Made by a program: the position numbers and the translations under genes. Below are positions 1 to 9,031 of a DNA stretch of 64,000 nt, one piece after another (position 1 is the stretch's first letter; every line of letters begins with the position of its first letter). This DNA is from an uncultured Clostridium sp. (lineage in GTDB: Bacteria > Bacillota > Clostridia > TANB77 > CAG-508): positions 64,267 to 128,266 of the forward strand of contig CAMXJY010000003.1 in assembly GCA_947244325.1 (NCBI GenBank), read 5' to 3'. The notes under the pieces were generated by a model, which worked only from the letters and a program-made list of their open reading frames with translations, was not told the DNA's origin and did no database searches.

Positions 1-759
1 ATCTTTTCCTTCTACTCTATAAGAAGAAATTTTATCTTTATTACATACACTACATATTCTAGGGTCAAATATATTTTCTTCTTTTATTCCTATTTCTTTT
101 AAAAGTATTTTATTTATTAAAACAGTATCAATAAAATATTTTTGCTGCCCTTCTACTATTTTTCCTGTTTCTATAAATTCATTTGTTCTTTCTGTAAATG
201 AGAATATATCTTCACATAACTGTTTTACATCTTCCCCTACTTCAAAATGACATTTTCGTATACATGGATTTATAAAACAATTAATATCTTCTGGATTGCA
301 CCTATAATTATTAATCATCTTTACTACAGCTTTCTGAGCTATCTTTTGAAAAGTTCCTCGCCACCCCGAATGAACATTAGCAATAACTTTTTTTACTGGA
401 TCATAAAAAAGGAATAAAATACAATCAGCATTGGTTGTTGTAAGTGCTATTTTAGGCTTATCTGTTATTAAGCCATCAGTATCTTCAAGCTCTTCTTTTT
501 TCATAACTCTATCTATACATCTTACATTTGCTGTATGTTTCTGCAGCGGTTTAACATAGGTATTTACATCTAATCCTATTTCCTTAAATATTTTATTATA
601 ACTATCTTTTTCCTCTTTAGAGTTACTTCTAAAATTAATATCTTCTCCTTTTAAAGTATAAGCATGCTTAATACCATACTCTAAGAGTTTCTTAAATTGT
701 ATATACTCTATTCCGTCACCTTTTTTATATATTATATTTTCATTTTCTAAAATACTCAA
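1..759 (-). CDS. pgeF: PgeF/YfiH-family purine nucleoside phosphorylase (LACC domain), C-terminus cut by window
   Basis: The open frame runs off the window start, leaving 253 codons visible. The family, formerly called multicopper polyphenol oxidase, is a zinc-dependent cytosolic enzyme that phosphorolyses or deaminates purine nucleosides. Seen here: QKHTANV near residue 75, DGLIT, NADC, the signature HSGWRGT, and INPCIRKCHFEV, which together supply the His/Cys metal ligands. A CSVC pair lies near the cut end. The start is TTG at 759, chosen because AGGAG sits 8 bases upstream and no in-frame ATG occurs until well inside the conserved part. It lies about 100 bp downstream of alr on the same strand and may be co-transcribed with it. 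Only the C-terminal end is missing. Confidence 0.88.
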   Translation of the reverse strand, partial: MSILENENIIYKKGDGIEYIQFKKLLEYGIKHAYTLKGEDINFRSNSKEEKDSYNKIFKEIGLDVNTYVKPLQKHTANVRCIDRVMKKEELEDTDGLITDKPKIALTTTNADCILFLFYDPVKKVIANVHSGWRGTFQKIAQKAVVKMINNYRCNPEDINCFINPCIRKCHFEVGEDVKQLCEDIFSFTERTNEFIETGKIVEGQQKYFIDTVLINKILLKEIGIKEENIFDPRICSVCNKDKISSYRVEGKD

Positions 760-861
760 ATTTTCTTCTCCTGACTAAAATTATACTTTTTAAAATATTA
801 ATTATTTCTTGGTCTTTGATATTTACTAAAAATTTAATTCCATTTGTATATCTATTTCATT

Positions 862-1950
862 CTACTTAAATACTCTTGGAACTCTATTTGAAATAGTACA
901 CATTATTTCATAATTAATTGTATCTAAACTTTCTGCAATCTCATCTAAAGTAATAATATCATTATCCCAAATATACACGTCATCTCCAACACATGCATTT
1001 TCTAATTCAGTTACATCTGCCATAAATCCATCCATACAAACGCTTCCTATAATAGGAGCTTTTTTACCATTTATAATTACTTCACCTTTATTTGAAAGTC
1101 TTCTTCTTAAACCATCAGCATATCCAATTGGAATAGTTGCAACTTTTGTTTTACCTTTAGTTATATAACTTCTTCCATACCCAATAGAAGTATTTTCACT
1201 TACTTCTTTTAAAAATGTTATTTTTGATTTTAATTTGCAAACAGGTTTTAAATCAATTTTATCAAAAGTAGTCTTGCAAGCTTCATATCCATATAATATA
1301 ATTCCAGGTCTTATTAAATTACAACATTTATTTTCACAATTTAAAATTCCATTTGATGCTGAAGAATGTATATATTTTATATCACCTAAAATTTCTTTTG
1401 CTACCTTTACACTGCTTTCAAAAGATTCTAATTGTTTTTTAGTATATTCTTCATCATAATCTGCTGATGATAAATGTGTATATATTCCTTCTATTTCGAT
1501 ATTTGGATAAGTTTTTACTTTTTCTATATATTCTCTAGTTCTTAATGGATTTATTCCTGTTCTTCCCATTCCTGTTCCAATTTCTATATGTATTTTAATT
1601 TTCTCTTTTCTTTTTCCTATCTCTTCTAAAAAAGAATCTGAACTTACACCAATTGTTATATCATATTTTACTATTTTATCTATTTCATCTTTATAAGGCT
1701 GATTTAATACAAAAATTTCTTTTTTATATCCTTGTTCTCTTAAAGCTACTGCTTCGTCAACAACTGCAACAGCAACAATTTCAAAATTATTTATAATATC
1801 ATTTCTTGTATTTATATAAGTTCCATATGCATTTGCCTTTATAACTGGCATCATTTTCACAGAATTTCCAGCATATTTCTGAATCTGAGATACATTATAC
1901 TTAAATGCCTCTAAATCAACTTCCATAACAGTAGGTCTACTAATTTCCAT
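862..1950 (-). CDS. alr: alanine racemase
   Basis: PLP-dependent enzyme that interconverts L- and D-alanine to supply D-Ala for peptidoglycan. At 362 aa it has the usual length. The PLP-lysine motif VIKANAYG places Lys38 in the N-terminal TIM barrel. HIEIGTGMGRTG, the IGYGRSY block carrying the catalytic tyrosine, IPIGYADGLRR and the C-terminal VCMDGFMADVT of the beta domain all follow in the expected order. The residue after the PLP motif is T where most family members have HG, a small deviation. AGGAGG lies just upstream of the ATG. It follows addB after 76 bp and precedes pgeF, so an operon is likely. Confidence 0.95.
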   Translation of the reverse strand: MEISRPTVMEVDLEAFKYNVSQIQKYAGNSVKMMPVIKANAYGTYINTRNDIINNFEIVAVAVVDEAVALREQGYKKEIFVLNQPYKDEIDKIVKYDITIGVSSDSFLEEIGKRKEKIKIHIEIGTGMGRTGINPLRTREYIEKVKTYPNIEIEGIYTHLSSADYDEEYTKKQLESFESSVKVAKEILGDIKYIHSSASNGILNCENKCCNLIRPGIILYGYEACKTTFDKIDLKPVCKLKSKITFLKEVSENTSIGYGRSYITKGKTKVATIPIGYADGLRRRLSNKGEVIINGKKAPIIGSVCMDGFMADVTELENACVGDDVYIWDNDIITLDEIAESLDTINYEIMCTISNRVPRVFK

Positions 1951-2026
1951 AAATAATCCTCCTTAATTTAAAACATTATTTAATATATATACTTATATAA
2001 TTACTTTTAGTCTAATAACATATATA

Positions 2027-5000
2027 TTAAATAAAGTTATACTCATTTCCTTTGATGTTAGTATTAAACATACAAATAGTTTTGTATGCACAATAATCAC
2101 AACCTGTTTTCTTATTATAATAATACGGTTTTATTTCTATTTTTCCTCTTAAAATTTCTTTTGATATTTCTTTTATAATATCTTTTACTCTTTTTTGAAG
2201 TCCATCAAAATTTTCTTTTGATATTACACTTGACCTTTTTTCACTTAAAGTTCCATCTTTACTTATATATACTGGAATAATGTCAGATGCACCAGATTCT
2301 AGTTTATTATCCATCATTTTTACAACAGATATATCAGCTAATATAAGACCTTTCATTTTAAAATTATTTCTAATTTTATTTTCAATTTCTTCTTCCGATA
2401 AGTTCTTCGCATTTTTAACTACATTATCAATTAATCCCATATATAAAATTCCACTTGGAGTTAAATCTGTTTGTTCTGAAATTGCATCTAAATATGTAAT
2501 TAATTGAATTTGAAGTCCTGCTTCAATTTGTTTTAAATCTAAATCCTTCGCAGATGATTTATAATCTATTATTCTTACATATTGCTTATCTGATAATTTT
2601 GCTGTATCTATTCTATCTATTTTACCTGTAATTTCTAATTTCTTATCATCAATTTCTAATTTTATATTCTTAAACTCTCCATTAGTGCTAAATTCTACTT
2701 CATGTCCAAATATTTTAAAATCACTGTATTTTAAAGAATATACAATATAACAAATTGATTGATAAATAACTTTTTTTAATCTTCTTGTTAATAATCTAAA
2801 TTTTGCTGAACTAGAAAAAATATAGTATCTACTTGTTTCTAATAATTCATTTACAATTTTATTTACTATTTTTAAAATTTCGTCATCAGTAATTTCTTTT
2901 ATATTCAAAGCTTTATCATCTATTTCTTTAAAAAACAAATCTACTACTTCATGCATAAAAGAACCAGTATCTATAGAACCAATTTTTAATTCTTCTTTTT
3001 CTTTTAATTTTAAACCATATGTCAAGTGAAAAGAAAATGGGCATCTTCTATAGCTTTCTAATCTTGATACACTTGTTTTCAAATAATTTCCATACAATTT
3101 TTCAATATTTTCTTTTGAAATATCTTGAGCTTTATTAGAATAATATATTCCAGAAACAGCTCTTTTAAACCTTTTTTTATCTAAATTATAAAAATATCTT
3201 AATAAATCTTTTTCCTCTTCTTTTATATCTTTTCCTTCTAAATATTCTTTATATAAATTAAGAGTTTCTTCAAAAGTTGCTTTTTCATTTGTTATGAAAT
3301 ACTTTCTTTCGATTATATCACTTTCTTCTACTAACTTTGGAAAAATTCTTTTTATTTTTTTAATTAATATTGATGGTCTAACAGATAACCCTTGCTTATC
3401 AGATCCTGTATAAGATAAAAATAAAATTTCTTCTGGTGTTGTTAATGTTCTATAAATGTTAAATTGTTCTTCATATAAACTATCAACAGAATCTTTTGCT
3501 ATATTTATTCCTATATCAGTAAGCTCTGCTCTATCATTATCATTTAAATACCCTTCCATTTTGTTTACTTTTGGAAATGTTCCATCATTTATTCCAATTA
3601 CAAATACTACTTTTAATTTATTACTTCTTGTTCTTTCAGTATCTCCTAAAACAACTTGATCTTGTGTTGCTGGAATTTTTCCAAGTTCACATGAACTTAA
3701 ACCAATTTGCAATATTTCTTTATATCTTTCAAAACCTATTTTTTCATCTTTAAATACTGTACAAATATCTTCTAGTACACTAACTAAAAGTTTATAACTT
3801 GTATTATATTCATCTGATATTTCAATGCTATCATAATTTTTAAGCTTTCTATCTAATACTTCGCTTACTTTATTATTAATTAAAAAATTGTATATTTCTT
3901 TTGTTATTTCAGAAGCTGACTTATTTTTTGATACTTTATTTTTAAATTCTATTAATGGGTCTACAATTTGTTTTCTAATAGATTCTAACTTTTCTTGTTT
4001 ATCATTTACTTCTTCATATGAAAAAGTTTTATCATACCATTTTTTTCCTTTTATTCCCCATTTTAAGCAATAATTTTCAAGACTATATATATCTTCTGGC
4101 TGTATATCCAATAGTCCTGTTTTCACATAGTTAAATACAGCCTCATATGACCAATTCTTTGAAAAGATTTCTAGCATTGCTATAATAAACTTTATTAAAA
4201 TATTTTGATTAAGCTCTTTTTTCTCATCTATAAAAAGCGGAATTTCATATTTATTAAAAATTGCTTTTGCGTCTTCAGAATATTTTTCTAAATCTTCTGC
4301 AATAATTCCAATTTCGTTATAATGATATCCACTTTTCTTGACCAAATTGTGGATATTTTGTGCAACATATTCAATTTCTGTATATGGATTATTTGCTAAA
4401 AATAAATTTATGTTTTTTAGTTCTTTATTATATTTTTTATTTAAAGAATAAAGATTTTCTTCTAAAAATTTTAGCTCTTCATTTTTAAATCTAACAGTTT
4501 CTTCTAAAAAAAGTTCTTCTATTTCACTTCCAGATTTTTTAGCTATTTCAATTAATTTTTTTGCATAAACTTTATTAAAATAAAATATATCATTTTCTTT
4601 AGAATTTACAGTTTGCAAATTATCTGCACAAATTCCTACTGTTATTTTTTCTGCTTTATTTATCAATTTTTCAAATACTTTATATTCTTGAGGAGTAAAT
4701 CCTAAGAATTCGTCTATATATATTAAAGAACCATCAAATGTATTTGTTTTATCTAAACCTTCTGCAAGTAAACTTAAACTATCATTTTCATCAATAAAAT
4801 TATCTTTTAATCTATTTTCATATTTTTCATATAAATTTGATATATCTTTTAATTTTAAATTTGTATACTCACTTTGCACATTTGCACTTTTTAAATCTTC
4901 AACTAATACATTATGCTTTTTAAATTCTGTAAACATTCTATTTACAATTTCTACATTTTTCTCTGACTTTCCTAAGAAGTTTAAATTATTTTTTTCTTTG

Positions 5001-5149
5001 GTTAGTAAATCAAAAATAAGCATATCCTTTCCAGGTTTTGAAAGGTGGCACGTTTGGTCACCACCTATTTCCCCTAAAACACGATACGCCATTCTACTTA
5101 GAGTTAATACCTCTACATCTATTAAACTACTTTTTCCGTGACATTTCAA
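2027..5149 (-). CDS. addB: ATP-dependent helicase/nuclease subunit AddB, main fragment after a frameshift
   Basis: AddB is the partner of AddA in the Chi-recognising recombination nuclease that processes double-strand breaks. This 1040-aa frame resumes at DVEVLTLSRMAYRV, a block conserved near residue 60 of AddB, and carries helicase-like regions such as GDTERTRSNKLKVVFVIGIN. Its C-terminal RecB-type PD-(D/E)XK nuclease shows GSFMHEVVDLFF and the ITGKIDRID...VRIIDYKSS metal-binding part. Iron-sulfur cysteines appear as YRRCPF plus the terminal CDYCAYKTIC. The apparent start (TTG at 5149) is not a real start: the Walker A segment lies in another frame at 5127-5291. Restoring one base gives about 1088 aa, normal for AddB. 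addA is not in this window. As written, the gene would not yield full-length AddB. Confidence 0.9.
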   Translation of the reverse strand: MKCHGKSSLIDVEVLTLSRMAYRVLGEIGGDQTCHLSKPGKDMLIFDLLTKEKNNLNFLGKSEKNVEIVNRMFTEFKKHNVLVEDLKSANVQSEYTNLKLKDISNLYEKYENRLKDNFIDENDSLSLLAEGLDKTNTFDGSLIYIDEFLGFTPQEYKVFEKLINKAEKITVGICADNLQTVNSKENDIFYFNKVYAKKLIEIAKKSGSEIEELFLEETVRFKNEELKFLEENLYSLNKKYNKELKNINLFLANNPYTEIEYVAQNIHNLVKKSGYHYNEIGIIAEDLEKYSEDAKAIFNKYEIPLFIDEKKELNQNILIKFIIAMLEIFSKNWSYEAVFNYVKTGLLDIQPEDIYSLENYCLKWGIKGKKWYDKTFSYEEVNDKQEKLESIRKQIVDPLIEFKNKVSKNKSASEITKEIYNFLINNKVSEVLDRKLKNYDSIEISDEYNTSYKLLVSVLEDICTVFKDEKIGFERYKEILQIGLSSCELGKIPATQDQVVLGDTERTRSNKLKVVFVIGINDGTFPKVNKMEGYLNDNDRAELTDIGINIAKDSVDSLYEEQFNIYRTLTTPEEILFLSYTGSDKQGLSVRPSILIKKIKRIFPKLVEESDIIERKYFITNEKATFEETLNLYKEYLEGKDIKEEEKDLLRYFYNLDKKRFKRAVSGIYYSNKAQDISKENIEKLYGNYLKTSVSRLESYRRCPFSFHLTYGLKLKEKEELKIGSIDTGSFMHEVVDLFFKEIDDKALNIKEITDDEILKIVNKIVNELLETSRYYIFSSSAKFRLLTRRLKKVIYQSICYIVYSLKYSDFKIFGHEVEFSTNGEFKNIKLEIDDKKLEITGKIDRIDTAKLSDKQYVRIIDYKSSAKDLDLKQIEAGLQIQLITYLDAISEQTDLTPSGILYMGLIDNVVKNAKNLSEEEIENKIRNNFKMKGLILADISVVKMMDNKLESGASDIIPVYISKDGTLSEKRSSVISKENFDGLQKRVKDIIKEISKEILRGKIEIKPYYYNKKTGCDYCAYKTICMFNTNIKGNEYNFI

Positions 5150-5291
5150 AAAGTTTCTTTTCTGCTGAAAGATTACATTGCTCTGGTACTACAAGAAATA
5201 TTTTTCTTTTTCCTATATTTTTTGTAATATCTTTATATATATATTCACTTTTTCCAGTTCCACTTCTTCCATAAATTAAATTTAATTTCAT
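5127..5291 (-). pseudogene. addB: AddB N-terminal fragment with Walker A, out of frame with the rest of addB
   Basis: Starting at ATG 5291, with AAAGGA seven bases upstream, this 54-codon frame encodes IYGRSGTGKSEYIY, a Walker A motif exactly where AddB carries its own, followed by FLVVPEQCNLSAEK, also typical of AddB. It stops at TAG 5127-5129 just after EMSRKK. Deleting one A from the five-A run on the coding strand (plus strand 5131-5135) joins it seamlessly to the downstream frame as MSRKSSLIDVEVLTL. It starts 11 bases after the stop of the transglutaminase-like gene, so the two are presumably co-transcribed. The shift is +1 and the run is short, so programmed slippage is unlikely. Sequencing error or a recent mutation are the alternatives. 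Confidence 0.85.
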
Positions 5292-5302
5292 AAATTTTTC
5301 CT

Positions 5303-6505
5303 TTATTTATTATAATCATTTTCACTTAAAAGAGGATATTTGAAACCTGCTTCTCCTACAATATTTCCGTCTTCTATATGATCTTCAAAAAAATTTTCTG
5401 AGCCTTTTAAAAAATATGCATATCTACTTTCTTTGCTTACTCTAAAATTTTCTGGTACAACAGGATCATCCCAAGTAACATCTAAAGCATACCACTGTCC
5501 ATCTAACATAACATAATTCCATGCATGACTTTCTGTTACTCCTGATCTGTTTTCTCCTGTACCACATGCTATTATACATGGGATTCCTAACTCATCTAAT
5601 ATGTATTTGCATGCTCTAGCATAACCTTCACAAACCGCTCTTTTATTTATTAAAGCACCATAAACATTATATATATTACTTCCATCATCTGAATTATAAT
5701 CTATAGTATCTACTAAATAATCATGTACTATTTTTATTTGACTTTTAGCTGGATCATTTTCTATCCCACGGATTATTGCATTTTTAATTTCTTCAACAGT
5801 ATTTATAGCATCATTTACTGCTTCTTCACTACTAAATTGTTCTGCCAAATAGTTACCTTCTTCTCCTGCTCCAATTGATACTTTATATGTTTTAGAAAAA
5901 GCTCTTGTTGTTCTTTCCATAAGTAAATACATTTTAGTTACATCAATATAAAATAAATCTGGATTATCAAAAGTTAAAGCATTTATAGCAAGTTGAAAAG
6001 AATTTTTTAAAGTTTCTTCTCCATTTTCTTCGTTCAATAAATCATTAAACGCCTTATCATAATTTACTGTAAATGTTCCTGTTTTTAATTTGTCTAAATT
6101 ATTATATAAGCCTTCATAAATAAGTCTTCCATAATAATCTAATTGCTCATAGTAATAATTTTCTACATTGATATAATTTTCTCGTTCTCTCTCTTTTTCT
6201 TTAGCCTTTATTTCTTCCATTACCTCTAATGGGTCTCTTGTATCTTTTACTACTACTTGTTCTGCATTTGTAGTAGTTTCCTTATTTCTTCTAATCTTCT
6301 TAACTGGAAATGTATCCTCAGTTAAAATTTCTCCATTATTAGCTATAACTTCTATTTGTGAATAAAATAATGATGCAATACTATATTCTTGCGGAACTTC
6401 AATTATTCCAAATACATCTAAACAAAAATATACTGTTCCTGTTGAAATAATAATCATCAGTATACTTAAGAAAAATGTAATTATATTATCAATAAATTTT
6501 TTCAT
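5303..6505 (-). CDS. membrane-anchored transglutaminase-like protein
   Basis: A 400-aa protein with one N-terminal membrane segment (about residues 8-32, IITFFLSILMIIISTGTVY), a charged linker rich in K/E/R (about 70-110), and a C-terminal transglutaminase/protease-like core. The catalytic triad is visible in order: Cys in RAVCEGYARACKYIL, His in SHAWNYVML, and Asp in ALDVTWDDP. The family includes cysteine proteases and peptidases acting outside the cell. The topology suggests an extracytoplasmic catalytic domain tethered to the membrane, but the substrate is unknown. It lies 9 bp downstream of the OGG gene and 11 bp upstream of addB, so the three form a tight unit, although no functional link to DNA repair is evident. 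Confidence 0.8.
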   Translation of the reverse strand: MKKFIDNIITFFLSILMIIISTGTVYFCLDVFGIIEVPQEYSIASLFYSQIEVIANNGEILTEDTFPVKKIRRNKETTTNAEQVVVKDTRDPLEVMEEIKAKEKERERENYINVENYYYEQLDYYGRLIYEGLYNNLDKLKTGTFTVNYDKAFNDLLNEENGEETLKNSFQLAINALTFDNPDLFYIDVTKMYLLMERTTRAFSKTYKVSIGAGEEGNYLAEQFSSEEAVNDAINTVEEIKNAIIRGIENDPAKSQIKIVHDYLVDTIDYNSDDGSNIYNVYGALINKRAVCEGYARACKYILDELGIPCIIACGTGENRSGVTESHAWNYVMLDGQWYALDVTWDDPVVPENFRVSKESRYAYFLKGSENFFEDHIEDGNIVGEAGFKYPLLSENDYNK

Positions 6506-6514
6506 ATATATCTC

Positions 6515-7387
6515 CTAAGCGGTTTTTCCATCTTCTCTTTTCCAATAAAATAGATATTGTTGAGCAATTCCAGATAAACCACAAAATTTTTCTTCTGCTA
6601 ATTTTTGTAATTCTTTTTTATTTACTTTTTCTTCATCTTCATTATGAATATATAAATCATTCATTACTCTTCTTACCCAAACATCTATTGGAAAAACATC
6701 CACTCTTTTTAAAGCAAAAAGCAATATACAATCTGCAACTTTTGGACCTACTCCGTCAAGTTTTAGTAATTCTTCTCTCATTTGATTTGTATTTTGCATA
6801 TTTTTTATTTGCTCTAAATCAACTTGATTTTGAATTATCATTTTAGTTGTATTATATATTCTTTTATCTCTAAAACCTGCTCCTAAATCTCTTAAATCTT
6901 GAACACTTGCTTTTGATAATTCTTCTGGTGTTGGAAAAGTGTAATATTTTTCTCCTTCAAATTCAATTTCTTTTCCATAAGTTTTAGATAATCTTTCAAT
7001 AATTTTTTTAATTCTAGGAATATTATTATTTGCAGATATTATAAATGAAATAATGCATTCCCATAAATCTTGTTTTAAAATTCTAATTCCTTCACCAAAA
7101 CTTATACTTTCTTTTAAATATTCATCTATACCTGATAATATTTTTTTATATTCTGAATAATTTGTTTGTAAATCAAAATAATAATTAATAAGTTCTTTTA
7201 AATTGCCTTTTTCAGTTTTTCCAGAAAATAAAAATTTTCCGTTTTCTTCTTTTACTTTAATAACTCCACCTTTTATTACTCCAATATAGCTTTCATCTTC
7301 TAATCTATTCCATCTAAAACATTGACCACATTCAAATATATGAGTAAGATTAAAAGATTCTTGATTTTCTAATATATATTCTTCCAT
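6515..7387 (-). CDS. OGG1-type 8-oxoguanine DNA glycosylase/AP lyase
   Basis: A 290-aa bifunctional glycosylase of the HhH-GPD superfamily with the OGG N-terminal domain (FECGQCFRW near residue 20). The helix-hairpin-helix and catalytic core reads KLDGVGPKVADCIL, with the nucleophilic lysine of PKVADC, followed by VDVFPIDVWVRRV containing the conserved aspartate. Such enzymes excise 8-oxoguanine from DNA and nick the abasic site. Length and motif order match OGG1-like proteins of Firmicutes. It is the first gene of a minus-strand run continuing into the transglutaminase-like gene and addB, so a promoter should lie between 7388 and 7571, the divergent gap shared with the small XRE gene. Confidence 0.9.
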   Translation of the reverse strand: MEEYILENQESFNLTHIFECGQCFRWNRLEDESYIGVIKGGVIKVKEENGKFLFSGKTEKGNLKELINYYFDLQTNYSEYKKILSGIDEYLKESISFGEGIRILKQDLWECIISFIISANNNIPRIKKIIERLSKTYGKEIEFEGEKYYTFPTPEELSKASVQDLRDLGAGFRDKRIYNTTKMIIQNQVDLEQIKNMQNTNQMREELLKLDGVGPKVADCILLFALKRVDVFPIDVWVRRVMNDLYIHNEDEEKVNKKELQKLAEEKFCGLSGIAQQYLFYWKREDGKTA

Positions 7388-7485
7388 AAAAAAATATCCT
7401 TTACCTAATTTTTCTACTTTATTGTATTACACTTTGGTTAAATAATCAATAGAAAAATAAACCTAAACTTTTTATAATAGTATCT

Positions 7486-7513
7486 AAATAAATACAACAA
7501 AACGTATTTATTT
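7486..7513. promoter_or_regulatory. perfect inverted repeat, candidate operator for the adjacent XRE regulator
   Basis: Two perfect 10-base arms, AAATAAATAC (7486-7495) and GTATTTATTT (7504-7513), are separated by 8 bases in the gap between the divergent OGG and XRE genes. A dyad here is the classic place for an autoregulatory operator of a small XRE repressor. Binding by the product at 7572-7796 is inference. The arms are AT-only, which weakens the case. Confidence 0.4.
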
Positions 7514-7571
7514 GAATACATGATAAAATTAAAATGTAAATAAAATTTTAATGAATCAGGAGGGGTATCAT

Positions 7572-7796
7572 ATGTATATTAAGCGTTTAAAAGATTTAAG
7601 AGAAGATAATGATTTATCTCAAGAATCAATTTCTAAAATATTAAAAATTACTAGACCACAGTATAGTTTATATGAAACTGGAAAACGTGATATTCCAGTT
7701 GATTTATTAAGTGTTTTAGCTAAATATTATAATACAAGTATTGATTATATTGTTGGTGATACAGACGTTTATGAAAGATATCCAGAAGGAAAATAA
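7572..7796 (+). CDS. small XRE-family helix-turn-helix regulator (first of a tandem pair)
   Basis: This 74-aa protein is essentially one Cro/CI-type HTH domain: LKDLREDNDLSQESISKIL, the recognition-helix region ITRPQYSLYETGKRDI, then LAKYYNTSIDYIVGDTD. I chose ATG 7572 over the in-frame ATG 7551 because AGGAGGGG (7559-7565) precedes 7572 at good spacing and would be translated if 7551 were used. The protein then starts MYIKRLK, matching MYNRLKS of its neighbour. No effector domain is present. It probably represses nearby genes or itself through the dyad at 7486-7513. It is one of very few plus-strand genes in this part. Confidence 0.85.
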   Translation: MYIKRLKDLREDNDLSQESISKILKITRPQYSLYETGKRDIPVDLLSVLAKYYNTSIDYIVGDTDVYERYPEGK

Positions 7797-7878
7797 TTGC
7801 TTACTATCAAAATCTCATATTGTCAAATCTTTTCTTAATATATATAATTTATATATATTTATAGAAGGGATTTTTTTT

Positions 7879-8103
7879 ATGTATAATAGATTAAAAAGTT
7901 TAAGAATTCAAAATAATTTAACTCAAAAAGATATTTCTAAAATATTAGAAATATCTCAAAGTTTATATTCAATTTATGAATCAGGAAAAAAACCTATTCC
8001 TATATCTTTGATTTATAAATTAGCTAAAAAGTATAATACTAGTATTGATTTCATAATAGGAGATACCAATGAAATAACTCCTCATAGAAATAATATAAAT
8101 TAA
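7879..8103 (+). CDS. small XRE-family helix-turn-helix regulator (second of a tandem pair)
   Basis: A 74-aa single-domain XRE protein clearly paralogous to its upstream neighbour: LRIQNNLTQKDISKIL, SLYSIYESGKKPIPIS, LAKKYNTSIDFIIGDTN. Start ATG 7879 is preceded by GAAGGGA at 8 bases. Longer in-frame extension upstream would translate the end of the first gene out of frame and lacks a ribosome site. The two genes are separated by 82 bp and look like a tandem duplication that has since diverged. Its stop codon overlaps the stop of the convergent YitT gene by 4 bases (8100-8103), so transcription from both sides must read into the other gene. Confidence 0.85.
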   Translation: MYNRLKSLRIQNNLTQKDISKILEISQSLYSIYESGKKPIPISLIYKLAKKYNTSIDFIIGDTNEITPHRNNIN

Positions 8104-8939
8104 CTTTTAAATCCTAGACCATACACTTCTCTTGCATCAGTTACTATTATAAACGACTTATCATCAATTTTTCTAGAGATTGATTTTATTCTTTCAATAT
8201 CTCTACGTTTTGAAACACACATTATTACCATCTTATTCTTTTGACTGTAGCTACCTTTAGCATATAAAGCTGTAGCTCCTCTTTTTATTTCTGAATTTAT
8301 AATCTCCATTATTTCTTCATACTTATCTGAAATAATATATATCATTTTACAGAAATTTATTCCTTCAAAAACAACATCTATCATTTTACCTATAATAAAT
8401 ATAGCTATTGTCGAATACAATCCTACTTCAAATTCTCTAAATGCAATTAAATTAGATATAACTATTACTATATCCATAAATGTTAACACATTACTTATTC
8501 TCATATTTGCATTATAACTTTGTGCTAAATGTGCAATCAAATCTGTACCACCTGTGGAAGTATTTACTTTAAATGTAAGAGCAAGTCCAATTCCTATAAA
8601 AAAGCCTCCATATAAACTAGCAAGTAATCTATCTTGTGTAAATGTTCCAAATCCTTCAAATACATCTATAAATTTTGAATATAAAAAAGTTGCGAAAATT
8701 GTTTTAAATATAAATTTTTTTCCAAGTTTTAGATATCCTATTATAAAAATAGGAATATTTAAAATTAGAATAGTAGTACTCATTTGAACATTAAAGAAAT
8801 AATATAAAATTGTTGCAATACCCGCAAATCCACCACTTGATAATTGATTTGGCAAAAGGAAATTTGTTGTTCCGAATGCTGCCAAACCACAACCAAGTAC
8901 AATAACTATAATTTGATAAAAAAATTTAAAAACACTCAT
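8100..8939 (-). CDS. YitT-family membrane protein (DUF161 plus DUF2179)
   Basis: A 279-aa integral membrane protein with five to six hydrophobic segments in the first ~190 residues, the family signature LPNQLSSGGFAGIATILYY near residue 30 and NTSTGGTDLIAHLAQ near 125. A soluble C-terminal DUF2179 domain follows (YIISDKYEEIMEIINSEIKRG through the end). The function of YitT proteins is not established; some members have been linked to substrate export or antibiotic phenotypes, but none can be assigned here. It converges on the XRE pair with overlapping stop codons. Length and layout are normal for the family. Confidence 0.88.
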   Translation of the reverse strand: MSVFKFFYQIIVIVLGCGLAAFGTTNFLLPNQLSSGGFAGIATILYYFFNVQMSTTILILNIPIFIIGYLKLGKKFIFKTIFATFLYSKFIDVFEGFGTFTQDRLLASLYGGFFIGIGLALTFKVNTSTGGTDLIAHLAQSYNANMRISNVLTFMDIVIVISNLIAFREFEVGLYSTIAIFIIGKMIDVVFEGINFCKMIYIISDKYEEIMEIINSEIKRGATALYAKGSYSQKNKMVIMCVSKRRDIERIKSISRKIDDKSFIIVTDAREVYGLGFKS

Positions 8940-9031
8940 ACATTTAGTATCAGTGTTTTTTCAAAATTTATACAATTTTATTAATAAATTTTACCAAATA
9001 CTTTATTCAATAAAACTATTCTTATTAGATA

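Noticed and set aside
5127..5149. Programmed ribosomal frameshift in addB
   Set aside because: A +1 shift is needed, the A run is only five long, there is no typical slippery heptamer for that direction and no downstream stimulator structure is evident.
7551..7571. Upstream ATG as start of the first XRE gene
   Set aside because: It would translate through the AGGAGGGG ribosome binding site; the ATG at 7572 is correctly spaced and aligns with the neighbour's start.
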